From positions 15,663 to 55,536 of the IMG/VR virus record IMGVR_UViG_3300030099_002745: DNA of 39,874 nucleotides, one strand, 5' to 3'. The translations under genes and the position numbers were made by a program. Of the stretch, positions 8,963-16,293 are shown piece by piece. Origin of the DNA: a virus. The first letter of the stretch is position 1. Every line of letters starts with the position of its first letter. The notes under the pieces are model-generated. The model worked only from the letters and a program-made list of their open reading frames with translations, was not told the origin of the DNA and did no database searches.

Positions 8963-9277
8963 ATGGTTGAACATGGTGAAGAAGAGCAAGAAAGAAACCC
9001 AAATGTGACAGTCCATGAAAACGTAGGGCCGGGTCATTCGGAATATGATGAAACAGAAAAGGTTGCTTTCGCATGGGACGAACTGAGAGCGAAGAGAAAC
9101 TTCCGTTTGAAGAAAGTAGATGTGTATCAAGGTGTATTGCTTTACAATACTCTAACAGAAACGCAACAAACTGAGTTGGCTACATACAGACAGGCACTTC
9201 TAGACTTGCCAAGTGACTATGATGACCCACACGAAGCGATGGCAAACCTACCAACAATCCCATCTTGGCTAGATTAA
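8963..9277 (+). CDS. Tail assembly chaperone-like protein
   Basis: A 104-residue protein, last gene of the + strand tail module. The C-terminal half has the pattern of phage tail fibre assembly chaperones (Phage_tail_APC type): FAWDELRAKRNFRLKKVD, then LTETQQTELATYRQALLDLPSDYDDP, then a Pro/Trp-rich ending PTIPSWLD. Such proteins help fibres fold or attach and are usually placed next to the fibre genes, as here. The N-terminus (MVEHGEEEQERNP) is acidic and probably disordered. Start ATG 8963, eight bases after the previous stop. Confidence 0.72.
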   Translation: MVEHGEEEQERNPNVTVHENVGPGHSEYDETEKVAFAWDELRAKRNFRLKKVDVYQGVLLYNTLTETQQTELATYRQALLDLPSDYDDPHEAMANLPTIPSWLD

Positions 9278-9384
9278 CTCGCAGTCCCACCATCGAAAGC
9301 GGTTCAATCTGACCTTTTTCAACGGTAAATTCAAAATGCAACCCCATTGTAAATTAGTTTTCTAAATGACCGTTTTACCCCACC
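9278..9384. other. Convergent intergenic spacer between + tail module and - strand
   Basis: A 107-bp spacer where transcription from both sides meets. It contains T-rich runs for + strand readthrough (CCTTTTTC near 9315, TTAGTTTTCT near 9354) and a 6-bp inverted pair AACGGT/ACCGTT about 45 bases apart. It may provide termination for the tail module. No reading frame looks coding. Confidence 0.4.
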
Positions 9385-9546
9385 CTAGAGAGAATGCTTT
9401 CTAGCCCACTTCATGGCAAGGTAGTCCAACCTGCCCAACCACGACATTAGACCGCTTGCTAGTATCACTAGATAAGGAGTGTAGAAACTCAGTGGTACTT
9501 CAATCCTGAAATTATCCAGAAGCCCCATATCCAAAATCTCAATCAT
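9385..9546 (-). CDS. Small membrane protein (53 aa)
   Basis: A 53-codon gene read directly from the sequence. ATG 9546 has the ribosome-binding sequence CAGGAGTGA close upstream, and the start overlaps the stop of the 40-codon gene before it (ATGA). The protein begins MIEILDMGLLDNF and contains a hydrophobic stretch (SFYTPYLVILASGLMSWLG) followed by a positively charged tail (MKWARKHSL), consistent with one membrane helix and cytoplasmic C-terminus. Function unknown; it is the last gene of the tiny-gene cluster downstream of the big operon's terminator. Holin-like, superinfection exclusion or host-membrane roles are all possible. Confidence 0.6.
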   Translation of the reverse strand: MIEILDMGLLDNFRIEVPLSFYTPYLVILASGLMSWLGRLDYLAMKWARKHSL

Positions 9547-9665
9547 TGGTCTTCACTCCTGAAATATTTGGCAATTTCCTTGAACTCATTCACTAGAAGA
9601 AACGAGGCACAGAAAAGAAAGAAACCCATCAAAATATAGACAGGCAGAAAGGGACTATACTCCAA
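9543..9665 (-). CDS. Small membrane protein (40 aa, TTG start)
   Basis: A 40-codon gene with TTG start at 9665, behind CAGGGAGAA about nine bases upstream, and a stop that overlaps the next ATG (ATGA). The sequence (MEYSPFLPVYILMGFFLFCASFL then VNEFKEIAKYFRSEDQ) is a single strong membrane helix plus a charged amphipathic tail. The TTG start is the only in-frame option, because a stop lies two codons upstream. No family recognised. Confidence 0.5.
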   Translation of the reverse strand: MEYSPFLPVYILMGFFLFCASFLLVNEFKEIAKYFRSEDQ

Positions 9666-9668
9666 CTG

Positions 9669-9737
9669 TCATTTCTCCCTGTATATTTCTCCTTGATTGT
9701 AGTATATTTCGTAGTCTATATCTGTAGTAAACATCAT
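9669..9737 (-). CDS. Possible micro-protein (22 aa)
   Basis: A 22-codon frame (MMFTTDIDYEIYYNQGEIYREK) starting at tandem ATGs that overlap the stop of the previous micro-gene and ending just before the 40-codon membrane gene. The overlap chain is the main evidence that it is translated. It may instead serve mainly to couple translation to the next gene. No function can be suggested. Confidence 0.3.
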   Translation of the reverse strand: MMFTTDIDYEIYYNQGEIYREK

Positions 9738-9805
9738 TCTATCTGCGCCATCCAATAGTCCCAGTCCCAATCAGGATGCCTTTTCATTAGGTCGGCTAAA
9801 CACAT
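9734..9805 (-). CDS. Possible leaderless micro-protein (23 aa)
   Basis: A 23-codon frame (MCLADLMKRHPDWDWDYWMAQIE). Its ATG at 9805 lies about 25 bases downstream of a TATA-like box (9830-9838), so the transcript would begin at or next to the start codon. No Shine-Dalgarno sequence precedes it, which fits a leaderless archaeal mRNA. The stop overlaps the next start (ATGA). Unusually rich in Trp and Asp. Function unknown; existence is supported only by promoter geometry and gene overlap. Confidence 0.38.
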   Translation of the reverse strand: MCLADLMKRHPDWDWDYWMAQIE

Positions 9806-9825
9806 GGTGTAGTTTTAGCACTAAC

Positions 9826-9842
9826 TTCTATTTTATTATTTC
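9826..9842 (-). promoter_or_regulatory. Archaeal TATA-type promoter for tiny-gene cluster
   Basis: On the - strand the sequence reads GGCGAAATAATAAAATAG. The TAATAAAAT core (9830-9838) is preceded by a purine-rich CGAAA that could act as a BRE. The predicted transcription start falls about 25 bases downstream, at or just before ATG 9805. It lies immediately after the T-tract terminator of the large operon. Confidence 0.45.
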
Positions 9843-9854
9843 GCCAATCTTTGC

Positions 9855-9922
9855 AAAAAACAAAAAAATACGAATAAAAAATTTTGCGATAAAAAAAGAC
9901 CAAGTGGCCGTTTTCACGACCA
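9855..9922 (-). terminator. Hairpin plus multiple T-tract terminator of the replication operon
   Basis: In the - strand transcript GUGGUCG pairs with CGGCCAC (9903-9922) around a UGAAAA loop, with one G-U pair. It is followed by TTGGTC and then four T-runs (T7 at 9897-9891, T6 at 9881-9876, T7 at 9868-9862, T6 at 9860-9855). Serial T-tracts are the normal archaeal termination signal; the stem also gives an intrinsic-type look. The last codons of the zinc-ribbon gene at 9914-10045 form the 5' arm of the stem. Confidence 0.65.
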
Positions 9923-10045
9923 CAAGGCTTTACATTTTCTACATTGCCAAAACAATAGTTTCTCGGATGAGCCGACTACCTTTCCCTCTATTCTACGAGG
10001 AATATTATAGTCGTTACAAGAAGGACAGAAACTACGAAGACCCAC
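9914..10045 (-). CDS. Small zinc ribbon protein (43 aa)
   Basis: A 43-codon gene with GTG start at 10045, GAGAGG about seven bases upstream; TTG 10066 would give 50 residues. The product has two CxxC knuckles separated by about 24 residues (FCPSCNDYN then FWQCRKCKALWS), the size and spacing of a zinc ribbon. The beta-like middle (IEGKVVGSSEKLLFW) is typical of such folds. It overlaps the end of the preceding membrane-protein gene and its stop lies in the terminator stem. A role in transcription or DNA binding would fit the fold but is not shown. Confidence 0.55.
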   Translation of the reverse strand: MGLRSFCPSCNDYNIPRRIEGKVVGSSEKLLFWQCRKCKALWS

Positions 10046-10199
10046 TTCTACGCCTCTCTTCTTCAATCAACTTCTCCATATATTCTTCTATGCTATCTTC
10101 GGAATACTTAGAATTACCGAAGGCGGCAAAGAACAATAGAGAAATGATGAAGACGAAGACTATCCAGCCAATCCACTCAAGTGTCGTTGCCATTACCAT
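10032..10199 (-). CDS. Small membrane protein (55 aa)
   Basis: A 55-codon gene starting at ATG 10199, with GGAGG four bases upstream; ATG 10193 is an alternative with better spacing. The start lies inside the 3' end of the exonuclease gene. One clear membrane helix (LEWIGWIVFVFIISLLFFAAF) is followed by an acidic then basic soluble tail (SEDSIEEYMEKLIEEERRR) likely to be an amphipathic helix. Function unknown; near the 3' end of the large operon. Confidence 0.65.
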   Translation of the reverse strand: MVMATTLEWIGWIVFVFIISLLFFAAFGNSKYSEDSIEEYMEKLIEEERRRSGSS

Positions 10200-10786
10200 T
10201 TCACCTCCAGTTCCTTCATTTCCTCATTGTCAATTGAATAACCTTTGACAATTGAATTATTTTGCCCATGTTTCCACAAGTCGAATACTAGTTGACAATC
10301 CTTCAAGCAGTATTCTGCTACTTCCATGTAACCACCAGACTTCCAAACGACAGGAGCATCAGCACTATCCATTATCTTATCAAGACCTAGCGTATGTTGA
10401 CATAAGTTTGAGAGACTGTATCTTTCTCCATATGCCTTACTTACGATAGCACTAGTATCAATATACGCCTTTTCATCTAGATACTCCTTGATGCAATAGA
10501 TATCCATTGCATTCTTCAATACAGGTAAATCAAAAGCCGCTATGTTATGCCCAAGAAGATAACCATCATCTTTTCTAAAATCATCTAAATCAAACTTCAA
10601 TTGGGAAAGAGGCTTGATATTGACGTTGCTTTTTTCTAGGCTATCCACATTCTTATCAATGTAAATATTACCTACATCCCCGTCCCAAGTACATACTGTG
10701 CTAACTTGAAACATGTGAGTGTTTCCCCACCCACCGATTTCATGAGCAAAATTCTTTGTCTCTAAGTCAATTGCCATCACATTCAT
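10193..10786 (-). CDS. DnaQ-like 3'-5' exonuclease (RNase H fold)
   Basis: A 197-residue predicted exonuclease. The three Exo motifs of the DEDD family are visible: MAIDLET at the N-terminus (D-x-E), LGHNIAAFDLPVL near residue 78 (Exo II, N...D), and YCLKDCQLVFDL near residue 158 (Exo III). It is a stand-alone domain of normal length. It probably trims or proofreads DNA during viral replication. ATG 10786 overlaps the upstream stop (ATGA). PolB at 17200 has its own exonuclease domain, so this is a second such activity. Confidence 0.8.
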   Translation of the reverse strand: MNVMAIDLETKNFAHEIGGWGNTHMFQVSTVCTWDGDVGNIYIDKNVDSLEKSNVNIKPLSQLKFDLDDFRKDDGYLLGHNIAAFDLPVLKNAMDIYCIKEYLDEKAYIDTSAIVSKAYGERYSLSNLCQHTLGLDKIMDSADAPVVWKSGGYMEVAEYCLKDCQLVFDLWKHGQNNSIVKGYSIDNEEMKELEVKW

Positions 10787-11025
10787 TCTGAATCACCTTC
10801 AGTCCAAAGAGATGTTATCTTGTTTTTCTTGGACTTCTGTGGGTCTGGACTCTCTACGATGGTTTCCTTGGCAAGCCATGCTACTAGATGTTCACCACCA
10901 TTGATGGTAATCATATCAGTCATCAACCAACCTTCTTGTCCATAGGCTTTCAACTGCTCAGTTATTATCTTAGGCCCGTCTTCTATCTTGAAAACTATGT
11001 ACTTGTAATCATATATTCTTGTCAT
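10783..11025 (-). CDS. Small protein resembling DUF4177
   Basis: An 80-residue protein. Its N-terminal half (YDYKYIVFKIEDGPKIITEQ then LKAYGQEGWLMTDMI) matches the beta-alpha-GxEGWxL pattern of DUF4177 proteins, whose function is unknown. The C-terminal quarter is polar and probably disordered. The gene starts inside the 3' end of the DUF3987-like ATPase gene (17-base overlap) and its own stop overlaps the exonuclease start. Confidence 0.6.
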   Translation of the reverse strand: MTRIYDYKYIVFKIEDGPKIITEQLKAYGQEGWLMTDMITINGGEHLVAWLAKETIVESPDPQKSKKNKITSLWTEGDSE

Positions 11026-12514
11026 CTTCTTTTTCCTCCTTTAGTTTAACGTATACCTTCACACCTATTTTCTTCTTCTCAAATTTGTCTTCATGTCTTT
11101 GGAAGTGACGATAAATTGTTGACTCCCCTTTATTCGTGTTTTTCCTAACTTGAGCCAATAAAACAGTCTTAGCAACCCATTCATCATCTTTGGGTTTGGT
11201 ATCTTGGTATGCCTGTTTAAAGTCAAGCATACCTGTCTTTGCCTCTAGTGTTTCCCTCCTAACCTTTAGTGCCGTATCTAGCCACGACACCAATGATTTA
11301 TAGCATTGTCGAACAAGCGAGGAAGCCTGTCTGACATTTCTTGAAGTCACAATATATCGTTGCTTTTCATCAGTGATACCCGGTGCTTCTGCTATAGCGC
11401 ACAATACGGACAGTTTAGTTAGAGTACCTAGAAGCCTAGTGATGAAGTTACCTGCAATCTCAAAGACTTCGGGTCTACTATTGGTAACGTAGTTCCTCAT
11501 GCTTCTCCATTCGTTCTTCAAAGCCGCATTGAAGTCCTCGCCGTAAACTATTGTCTTCTCAGGGTCTTGTCCCACTTCTTCGTATCTCTTTCTAAGAGCA
11601 TCATATATCACCAAGAAAGCATTAGCGTATTTCTTGATTGGTCTTTCAGTATCAACGATAACTCCTACTTCCTCAATCATGTCCTCATTTATCTGGTCTT
11701 GAATGTACTGTGGTACTTCCCAGATGAAGATGAGCATTCTTTGCATGACACCCTTTTCTGCAATAACCTTAGTCAAGTCCTTTGGAATATATGTTGTAGC
11801 ATACACCCCCCTTCTACTATCACAAACTATTGGTTCTTCAAAATCCTTCAACTTCTTACTAATTTGGTAGTTCTTTCCCCATAAGGTGTTCATCAATGTG
11901 TTTAGGTACATGATGACATTCTCTTTGTGTTGGGACTGCTTGAATACACCAGAATACTCAAACTCATCATAAACACAAAGACCACTACCATCCAACGCTC
12001 CTTTCTTGAAAACAACCACCTTCTCTCTTCTAGGTGGACCGTTCTCCTGTTCAACCAGTTGTTCTTCTTTCTCACCAGAACCAACTAGTGCGGCATCAGT
12101 AATGTCCTTTACATCAAATATATCATAATGTACTGGTACATCGTTTACAATTATTTGCTCCTCGTATGTTGCATTAATCATTTCAAATGTCATCTTAGCA
12201 ACAGGACCAAAGAAGTTGTACATCTCGGACTTTCCAGTTCCAGAAGTCTGCATCCAAAGGAAGTTTATCCTTGTATCATCCCTGCTCCTACCCCTTGCTA
12301 TCTTAACCATAGGGTATGTTAGTTGACCTAGTAGTGTAAAGAACGTGAGTGCGGCAGGTACGTTATTGTACTTTGATACCTGTACTGCACTATTCACATA
12401 GTCTTCAACTACCGATGGTAATGACATCTCATCTCCATCTCTCTTCTCTTGTTCTACGGCTAGACCTTCATAGTATAGCCTGTCTTCATCTTCAATATCT
12501 ATTATATTATCCAT
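11009..12514 (-). CDS. P-loop ATPase, DUF3987-like, probable replicative helicase
   Basis: A 501-residue protein with a Walker A-like loop at residues 89-96 (QTSGTGKS, Q in place of the first G), a Walker B-type LCVYDEFE at ~179-186, and conserved blocks RGVYATTYIPKDL and QRMLIFIWEVPQ downstream. The layout recalls DUF3987 primase-helicase ATPases of phages and plasmids. The C-terminus (STIYRHFQRHEDKFEKKK) looks like a winged helix. No other replicative helicase is visible in the window, and it is in the same operon as the primase, so a replicative helicase role is a reasonable inference. Family assignment is moderate. RBS AAGTGA lies before ATG 12514. Confidence 0.6.
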   Translation of the reverse strand: MDNIIDIEDEDRLYYEGLAVEQEKRDGDEMSLPSVVEDYVNSAVQVSKYNNVPAALTFFTLLGQLTYPMVKIARGRSRDDTRINFLWMQTSGTGKSEMYNFFGPVAKMTFEMINATYEEQIIVNDVPVHYDIFDVKDITDAALVGSGEKEEQLVEQENGPPRREKVVVFKKGALDGSGLCVYDEFEYSGVFKQSQHKENVIMYLNTLMNTLWGKNYQISKKLKDFEEPIVCDSRRGVYATTYIPKDLTKVIAEKGVMQRMLIFIWEVPQYIQDQINEDMIEEVGVIVDTERPIKKYANAFLVIYDALRKRYEEVGQDPEKTIVYGEDFNAALKNEWRSMRNYVTNSRPEVFEIAGNFITRLLGTLTKLSVLCAIAEAPGITDEKQRYIVTSRNVRQASSLVRQCYKSLVSWLDTALKVRRETLEAKTGMLDFKQAYQDTKPKDDEWVAKTVLLAQVRKNTNKGESTIYRHFQRHEDKFEKKKIGVKVYVKLKEEKEDDKNI

Positions 12515-13219
12515 TCAAATCACTTGTTTATCCTCGGAGTTTAACACCTCATTGATTCTTGAGGCTAGAGTAGGTCCGATTCCCTCTATTTCTTGGAGTT
12601 CTTTCACACTGGCTTCTCCAATCTCCATTATTGACCCATATTTTTCTATTAGTTGTTTTGTTTTTTTCTCACTTAGTCCCTTGATTGTTGTTAGTACGTC
12701 TATTCTTAGGTCGGTTGTGCTTATTTTTTTCTTTATCAGTCTTGGTGTGTATACTTCTCTTTCGTGTGGTTGCATTTTACATACGACAGTGATTACCTTT
12801 GCCGCATTATCTATGTAGGGTGTCCAGATAATATTACAATCTGTATCTAGGATTATCTTTCCCATTGCTCCATAGAATTTATTGTGTACTAGTCTGTAAT
12901 GATTCATTCTGTTACTAGGATTTACAGTCTTGGCATTGTCTAGCCATTGGGATATCGCATCTTGTGCTTTACCATACACAATTACTAGATTATTACTGAA
13001 TGCTCTATCCATATTGTCTATTTGATTCCAGAGTCTCTTATTCATTACAGACATTAAGAAGTCAAATGCAGACTTTGCTTCAAAGCAAACATCATCAAAG
13101 GTGTAGTCTCCTATCTCTAACCATACTTGTTCATAAGGTATGTTGAGTTTCTTTGCTTCTTCCATCACTAGTTTTGCCAACGGCGATTTTTCTCTACTGT
13201 CAATGTATAGTTTATTCAT
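12515..13219 (-). CDS. XPF/Mus81-family structure-specific nuclease
   Basis: A 234-residue nuclease of the ERCC4 fold with a tandem helix-hairpin-helix C-terminus. It cleaves branched DNA at forks or repair intermediates. Visible: LYIDSREK (D-x-R-E), GDYTFDDVCFEAKSAFDF (the GDY...ERKxxxD signature with EAK in place of ERK), and C-terminal LTTIKGLSEKKTKQLIEKYG and LQEIEGIGPTLASRI hairpins. The start is ATG 13219, nine bases after GGAGG and overlapping the primase stop. An upstream in-frame ATG would lie inside the primase gene. It lacks the helicase domain of Hef, as in archaeal short XPF proteins. Confidence 0.85.
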   Translation of the reverse strand: MNKLYIDSREKSPLAKLVMEEAKKLNIPYEQVWLEIGDYTFDDVCFEAKSAFDFLMSVMNKRLWNQIDNMDRAFSNNLVIVYGKAQDAISQWLDNAKTVNPSNRMNHYRLVHNKFYGAMGKIILDTDCNIIWTPYIDNAAKVITVVCKMQPHEREVYTPRLIKKKISTTDLRIDVLTTIKGLSEKKTKQLIEKYGSIMEIGEASVKELQEIEGIGPTLASRINEVLNSEDKQVI

Positions 13220-14190
13220 TCGTGATACCTCCAACATTTTCCTACGCAATATCCTTGAGGGATTAGGGAGTTCTTGCAACCGGGTGCATTGTATCCCTTA
13301 CTGACTATCCAAGCCACGTTCTTTCTTGTGACTTCCGCATCCCAATCCAACCATATCTCATCTCTTGATGCTATGTACTCTAGTTCATTCATTATCGTAG
13401 CAACTATTTCTGCTTGTTTGTCCTGTTCAACATTCCTGTTACCCAATGATAGGATATCCCTATACCATTGCACAAGGTACACTCTTGCCATATGGCTTGG
13501 GTTCTCTACTGTAATGGCGTTTTGTAAGCAAGGTAGTATTGGTATTCTACCGATTGCTTCTGGTACTTCTATCAGAGTCTCTGACATTGATACAGGTTTG
13601 ACCTCCGGCCATTGTATTAGTGTTTCACCAAAAGTAACCTTTCTGCCATCTCTCCAGAACAAACTTATTTTCCACTCTTCGGGCACTACCCCTTGACAAT
13701 ATAGACCTTCATCTGTGCTAAGATTTACCGTATTAGGAATTCTACGAAGTCTATTGGTCTGTATTCCTGTTCTGTCTAACGTAGGATAATCCTTAGCCAA
13801 CTCGGTATAATACTCTTGAATGCATCTGATATCATCAGCCACTTCACCGTATGCTATAATATGAAATCCTTTTCCCGAAAAGATGGTGTCGTGTTTGATA
13901 TTTTGCTCAACAAAAAACTTGTGAACGCTTACGAAGTCCTTACCTGCATTCTCCAAAGGCTCACCGTGAGCATCGAAATCAAGAAACATCTTGTCCAAGA
14001 TAACAGAAGAATCCACCTTTGCATTGTCCGTAAAATCAGCGAAGTCATAGACTGTGGTATAGCAATTCATTATACCGTTGTAGGAATTAACCCACTCAGT
14101 AAACTCTTCTCTACTCTTCACTATCTGTCTTTTCATCTGAGGAGCGTTCTTCAAGTGACTGCCCGCCCATACTTCCCTCGGAAACTTCAT
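13216..14190 (-). CDS. Archaeo-eukaryotic primase with C-terminal Cys cluster
   Basis: A 324-residue primase that would make the RNA/DNA primers for replication. Catalytic core: MFLDFDAHGE (DxD, about residues 71-73), FSGKGFHIIAYG (SxH motif, S105 and H110) and TNRLRRIPNTVNL. The C-terminal part has Cys at PCLQNAI, PGCKNS and GYCVGKCWRYH, resembling the Fe-S cluster domain of the large primase subunit PriL, fused here to the catalytic part. Start ATG 14190, nine bases after GGAGG, within the 3' end of the neighbouring gene (80-base overlap). The PriL-like reading is motif-based. Confidence 0.8.
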   Translation of the reverse strand: MKFPREVWAGSHLKNAPQMKRQIVKSREEFTEWVNSYNGIMNCYTTVYDFADFTDNAKVDSSVILDKMFLDFDAHGEPLENAGKDFVSVHKFFVEQNIKHDTIFSGKGFHIIAYGEVADDIRCIQEYYTELAKDYPTLDRTGIQTNRLRRIPNTVNLSTDEGLYCQGVVPEEWKISLFWRDGRKVTFGETLIQWPEVKPVSMSETLIEVPEAIGRIPILPCLQNAITVENPSHMARVYLVQWYRDILSLGNRNVEQDKQAEIVATIMNELEYIASRDEIWLDWDAEVTRKNVAWIVSKGYNAPGCKNSLIPQGYCVGKCWRYHE

Positions 14191-14512
14191 TCTTATTACC
14201 TCCATTGAAATTTACATTTGCATTCATTAATTCTATTGTCACTACTTCAATCACTCTCGCAGTTAGTTCGTCTTTGACTAAACCTTGAAACAATACTCCG
14301 AATGGCATTGGTATCATTTCATTATCCAACGTATTGTAAGACATTGCATGAGTCGTTTCACTCTTCCAAATCATATCCAACTTGTCTTTAGCAGATATTT
14401 TATCATAAAGATTCTCTACCATTTCCATCACTACCGCGTTCATATCTTGCAAGTCTGCAAATGTCCATTGTCTTCCTTTCAACATTTCTCTTACTTTTTC
14501 TTCTATTATCAT
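14111..14512 (-). CDS. Hypothetical protein (133 aa)
   Basis: No family recognised. Start ATG 14512 overlaps the stop of the nuclease gene before it (ATGA); the in-frame TTG further upstream is unlikely. The N-terminal ~100 residues look helical (IIEEKVREMLKGRQWTF, VVMEMVENLYDKI), and the last ~35 are polar and acidic (SLEERSSDEKTDSEE). The 3' 80 bases overlap the primase gene and contain its ribosome-binding site. Operon position between a Cas4-like nuclease and the primase suggests a replication or recombination accessory role. Confidence 0.65.
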   Translation of the reverse strand: MIIEEKVREMLKGRQWTFADLQDMNAVVMEMVENLYDKISAKDKLDMIWKSETTHAMSYNTLDNEMIPMPFGVLFQGLVKDELTARVIEVVTIELMNANVNFNGGNKNEVSEGSMGGQSLEERSSDEKTDSEE

Positions 14513-15345
14513 AACCAACTCTCCGGTCCTGTCGTAGCATCACAGATGTTAAAATAACTACATGTAGCGCAAGTCTTTGCAAAGAACTTTGTTGGAAATA
14601 AACCAACCCTGTACGCTTCGACTAGTTTTGCAAGGTTCTTCATCAACGATGTCTCCGTTCTTTTCTTCACAGGTTCCACCGTTACATAATGAGAAGCCGG
14701 ATAGTACCAACCCCAATGACTCATTTCCATTCCCGGTACTAATCCCTTCTCAATCTTTAGTTCATCTGGAGCATTATCCAACAATAGTTTGTAGAAGGCC
14801 ATTTCTTGTCTCATCATAGTAGACTTGTAGTCCTTCCACAATCCAGTCTTTAGTTCCATAGGAATGTATGCGCCGTTTTCAACGAACAGCCTATCAATGA
14901 TTCCCTGTAAGTGGACTGGCACACCGTCTATTTCTATCTCAGCATCAAGCAGTACCTCATTTCCCGGAGGTAGGAAACTATCCAGTGTCTCATCTTTCTT
15001 CGATTCCAAGAAACGATTTGCCTCAAACACGGACATGGTTTCATACAAATCATGGTACTCGTCTATTGGGTGGAGACTAATACAATAGTCAACTAATTCA
15101 GAGTGAGAAAGACCCTCTGCTTTCTTAATGTCAAACTCATTGAAGAAGTCCTCTCTAGCATTGTGAACAATGGTTCCCTTACGCATTGCTTCTGTTTGGT
15201 CTTGAGGCAATCTCTCAATGTAATTGAATTGGTACTTCTTAGGACACCAATCAAATGTTCCCTTGGAAGATTTTGTTATCTTCAATATTGGTTTGTTTTC
15301 ATCATTAACCCACTCTGGGTTCCAATCATATGTGTATTCTCTCAT
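14509..15345 (-). CDS. Cas4/RecB-like PD-(D/E)xK nuclease with Fe-S cluster Cys
   Basis: A 278-residue nuclease of the Cas4/AddB type, expected to process DNA ends. Motifs: SSKGTFDWCPKKYQFNYIERL (first cluster Cys plus the QxxY-like helix), RKGTIVHNAREDFF, GIIDRLFVENG (catalytic D), PMELKTG (E-x-K) and the terminal triplet of Cys in KTCATCSYFNICD. Four Cys in this arrangement bind a 4Fe-4S cluster in Cas4 and AddB. No CRISPR array is present, so this is a viral recombination or packaging-related nuclease, as in other archaeal viruses. It starts directly after the PolB C-half stop. Confidence 0.82.
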   Translation of the reverse strand: MREYTYDWNPEWVNDENKPILKITKSSKGTFDWCPKKYQFNYIERLPQDQTEAMRKGTIVHNAREDFFNEFDIKKAEGLSHSELVDYCISLHPIDEYHDLYETMSVFEANRFLESKKDETLDSFLPPGNEVLLDAEIEIDGVPVHLQGIIDRLFVENGAYIPMELKTGLWKDYKSTMMRQEMAFYKLLLDNAPDELKIEKGLVPGMEMSHWGWYYPASHYVTVEPVKKRTETSLMKNLAKLVEAYRVGLFPTKFFAKTCATCSYFNICDATTGPESWL

Positions 15346-16293
15346 TCATATCCACTCCATTATTGTTCTCTGTCTTGTATCTATTCCTATTTCATTTGTG
15401 TCCCAACCCATTGCAGTAAAGATTGGTTCTGCTTTCTTCTTCACCGTGTCAGCGTAGAACTTCCAATCTATCTTGTGTCTACCCATGTGTTCAATATCAT
15501 ACAGACTCTCACTGGATATGTAGGATGTCTGCTTCATATCCTTAGTGATAGGGTGTATGTATCTGCTAAACAATGCACCATTGACTCTAATGTAGAAGAA
15601 TGAATCCATAATTAGATTGTTATTGAACGTCTTACTACCATCGTACCCAGTTACACCATCGTTCTGATTGACTTGTTTTAGATAATTTTGATGAATTACT
15701 CCCTCTATTCCTTCTCTTATTGAGACTCTCTTTCCTGTTAGAGTCTTTAGGTTAGGACTCTCACAACAACCGAACGAAGAGGTAGTTACAAGAAAGTTAA
15801 CCTTTCTCTTACAGTTAGTGCATTTACATTCAAATCTCTCATCTTTGAATCTGCTTCTCTTGACTAGAGATTTGACTTCTATGTCATCAGAACCTGAGAG
15901 AACTTTAGTAAAGAGTTCATTCAGATACTCCACTATCTCTTCCTTCTCACAGTTTGCAACCCACATGTTTAGAACCTTTATCTGGACATCCTTTGCTAAT
16001 TGCGTTTCTGAGATTCTCTTCGCAGTAAAACCAGTCATAACAAATTCATCTTCTTCTAGGAACTCTCCGTCTTTCCATGAAACTAATCCAGCGTTTCTAT
16101 TCTTAGTAGAACCTACTCCCAGACTTTTGAAGTACTTCTCAAACTCAAGTTGAACGGGATGTTCATCCAATTCAAACACATTGGGAAATAACTTTTGTAC
16201 CTCTGAGTTAATCTTCTCACATACTTCCTGAGCATGCTCAACAGAATCTACTGTGCAATAGATTGAATCTGTGTGTCCGTATACTACTTTCAT
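15346..16293 (-). CDS. polB: DNA polymerase B, C-terminal half (motif C, thumb)
   Basis: A 315-residue polypeptide that completes the family B polymerase begun at 17200-18942. It starts at ATG 16293, behind GGAGAAGG and overlapping the previous stop, so motif C comes almost at once: Y5-G-H-T-D9-S. The canonical sequence is YGDTDS; here the first Asp is His while the catalytic second Asp is kept. Further on are KYFKSLGVGSTKNRNAG, GFTAKRISETQLAKDVQ (the KKxY/thumb region), a Cys-rich insert (CKCTNC...GCC) that could bind zinc, and the usual C-terminal helix DWKFYADTVKKKAEPIF. It must associate with the N-terminal half to be active. No intein or splice signal is present. Confidence 0.85.
   Translation of the reverse strand: MKVVYGHTDSIYCTVDSVEHAQEVCEKINSEVQKLFPNVFELDEHPVQLEFEKYFKSLGVGSTKNRNAGLVSWKDGEFLEEDEFVMTGFTAKRISETQLAKDVQIKVLNMWVANCEKEEIVEYLNELFTKVLSGSDDIEVKSLVKRSRFKDERFECKCTNCKRKVNFLVTTSSFGCCESPNLKTLTGKRVSIREGIEGVIHQNYLKQVNQNDGVTGYDGSKTFNNNLIMDSFFYIRVNGALFSRYIHPITKDMKQTSYISSESLYDIEHMGRHKIDWKFYADTVKKKAEPIFTAMGWDTNEIGIDTRQRTIMEWI

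Noticed and set aside
9903-9922. Hairpin as an operator of the tiny-gene cluster
   Set aside because: Its position at the gene end and the four following T-tracts fit termination better; the cluster's promoter is 65-90 bases further on.
9904-10248. Open frame on the + strand in this stretch
   Set aside because: It has no ribosome-binding site and lies opposite three better supported - strand genes.
14509-15345. Cas4-like gene as part of a CRISPR adaptation system
   Set aside because: No Cas1, Cas2 or repeat array occurs in the window; stand-alone Cas4-like nucleases are common in viruses.
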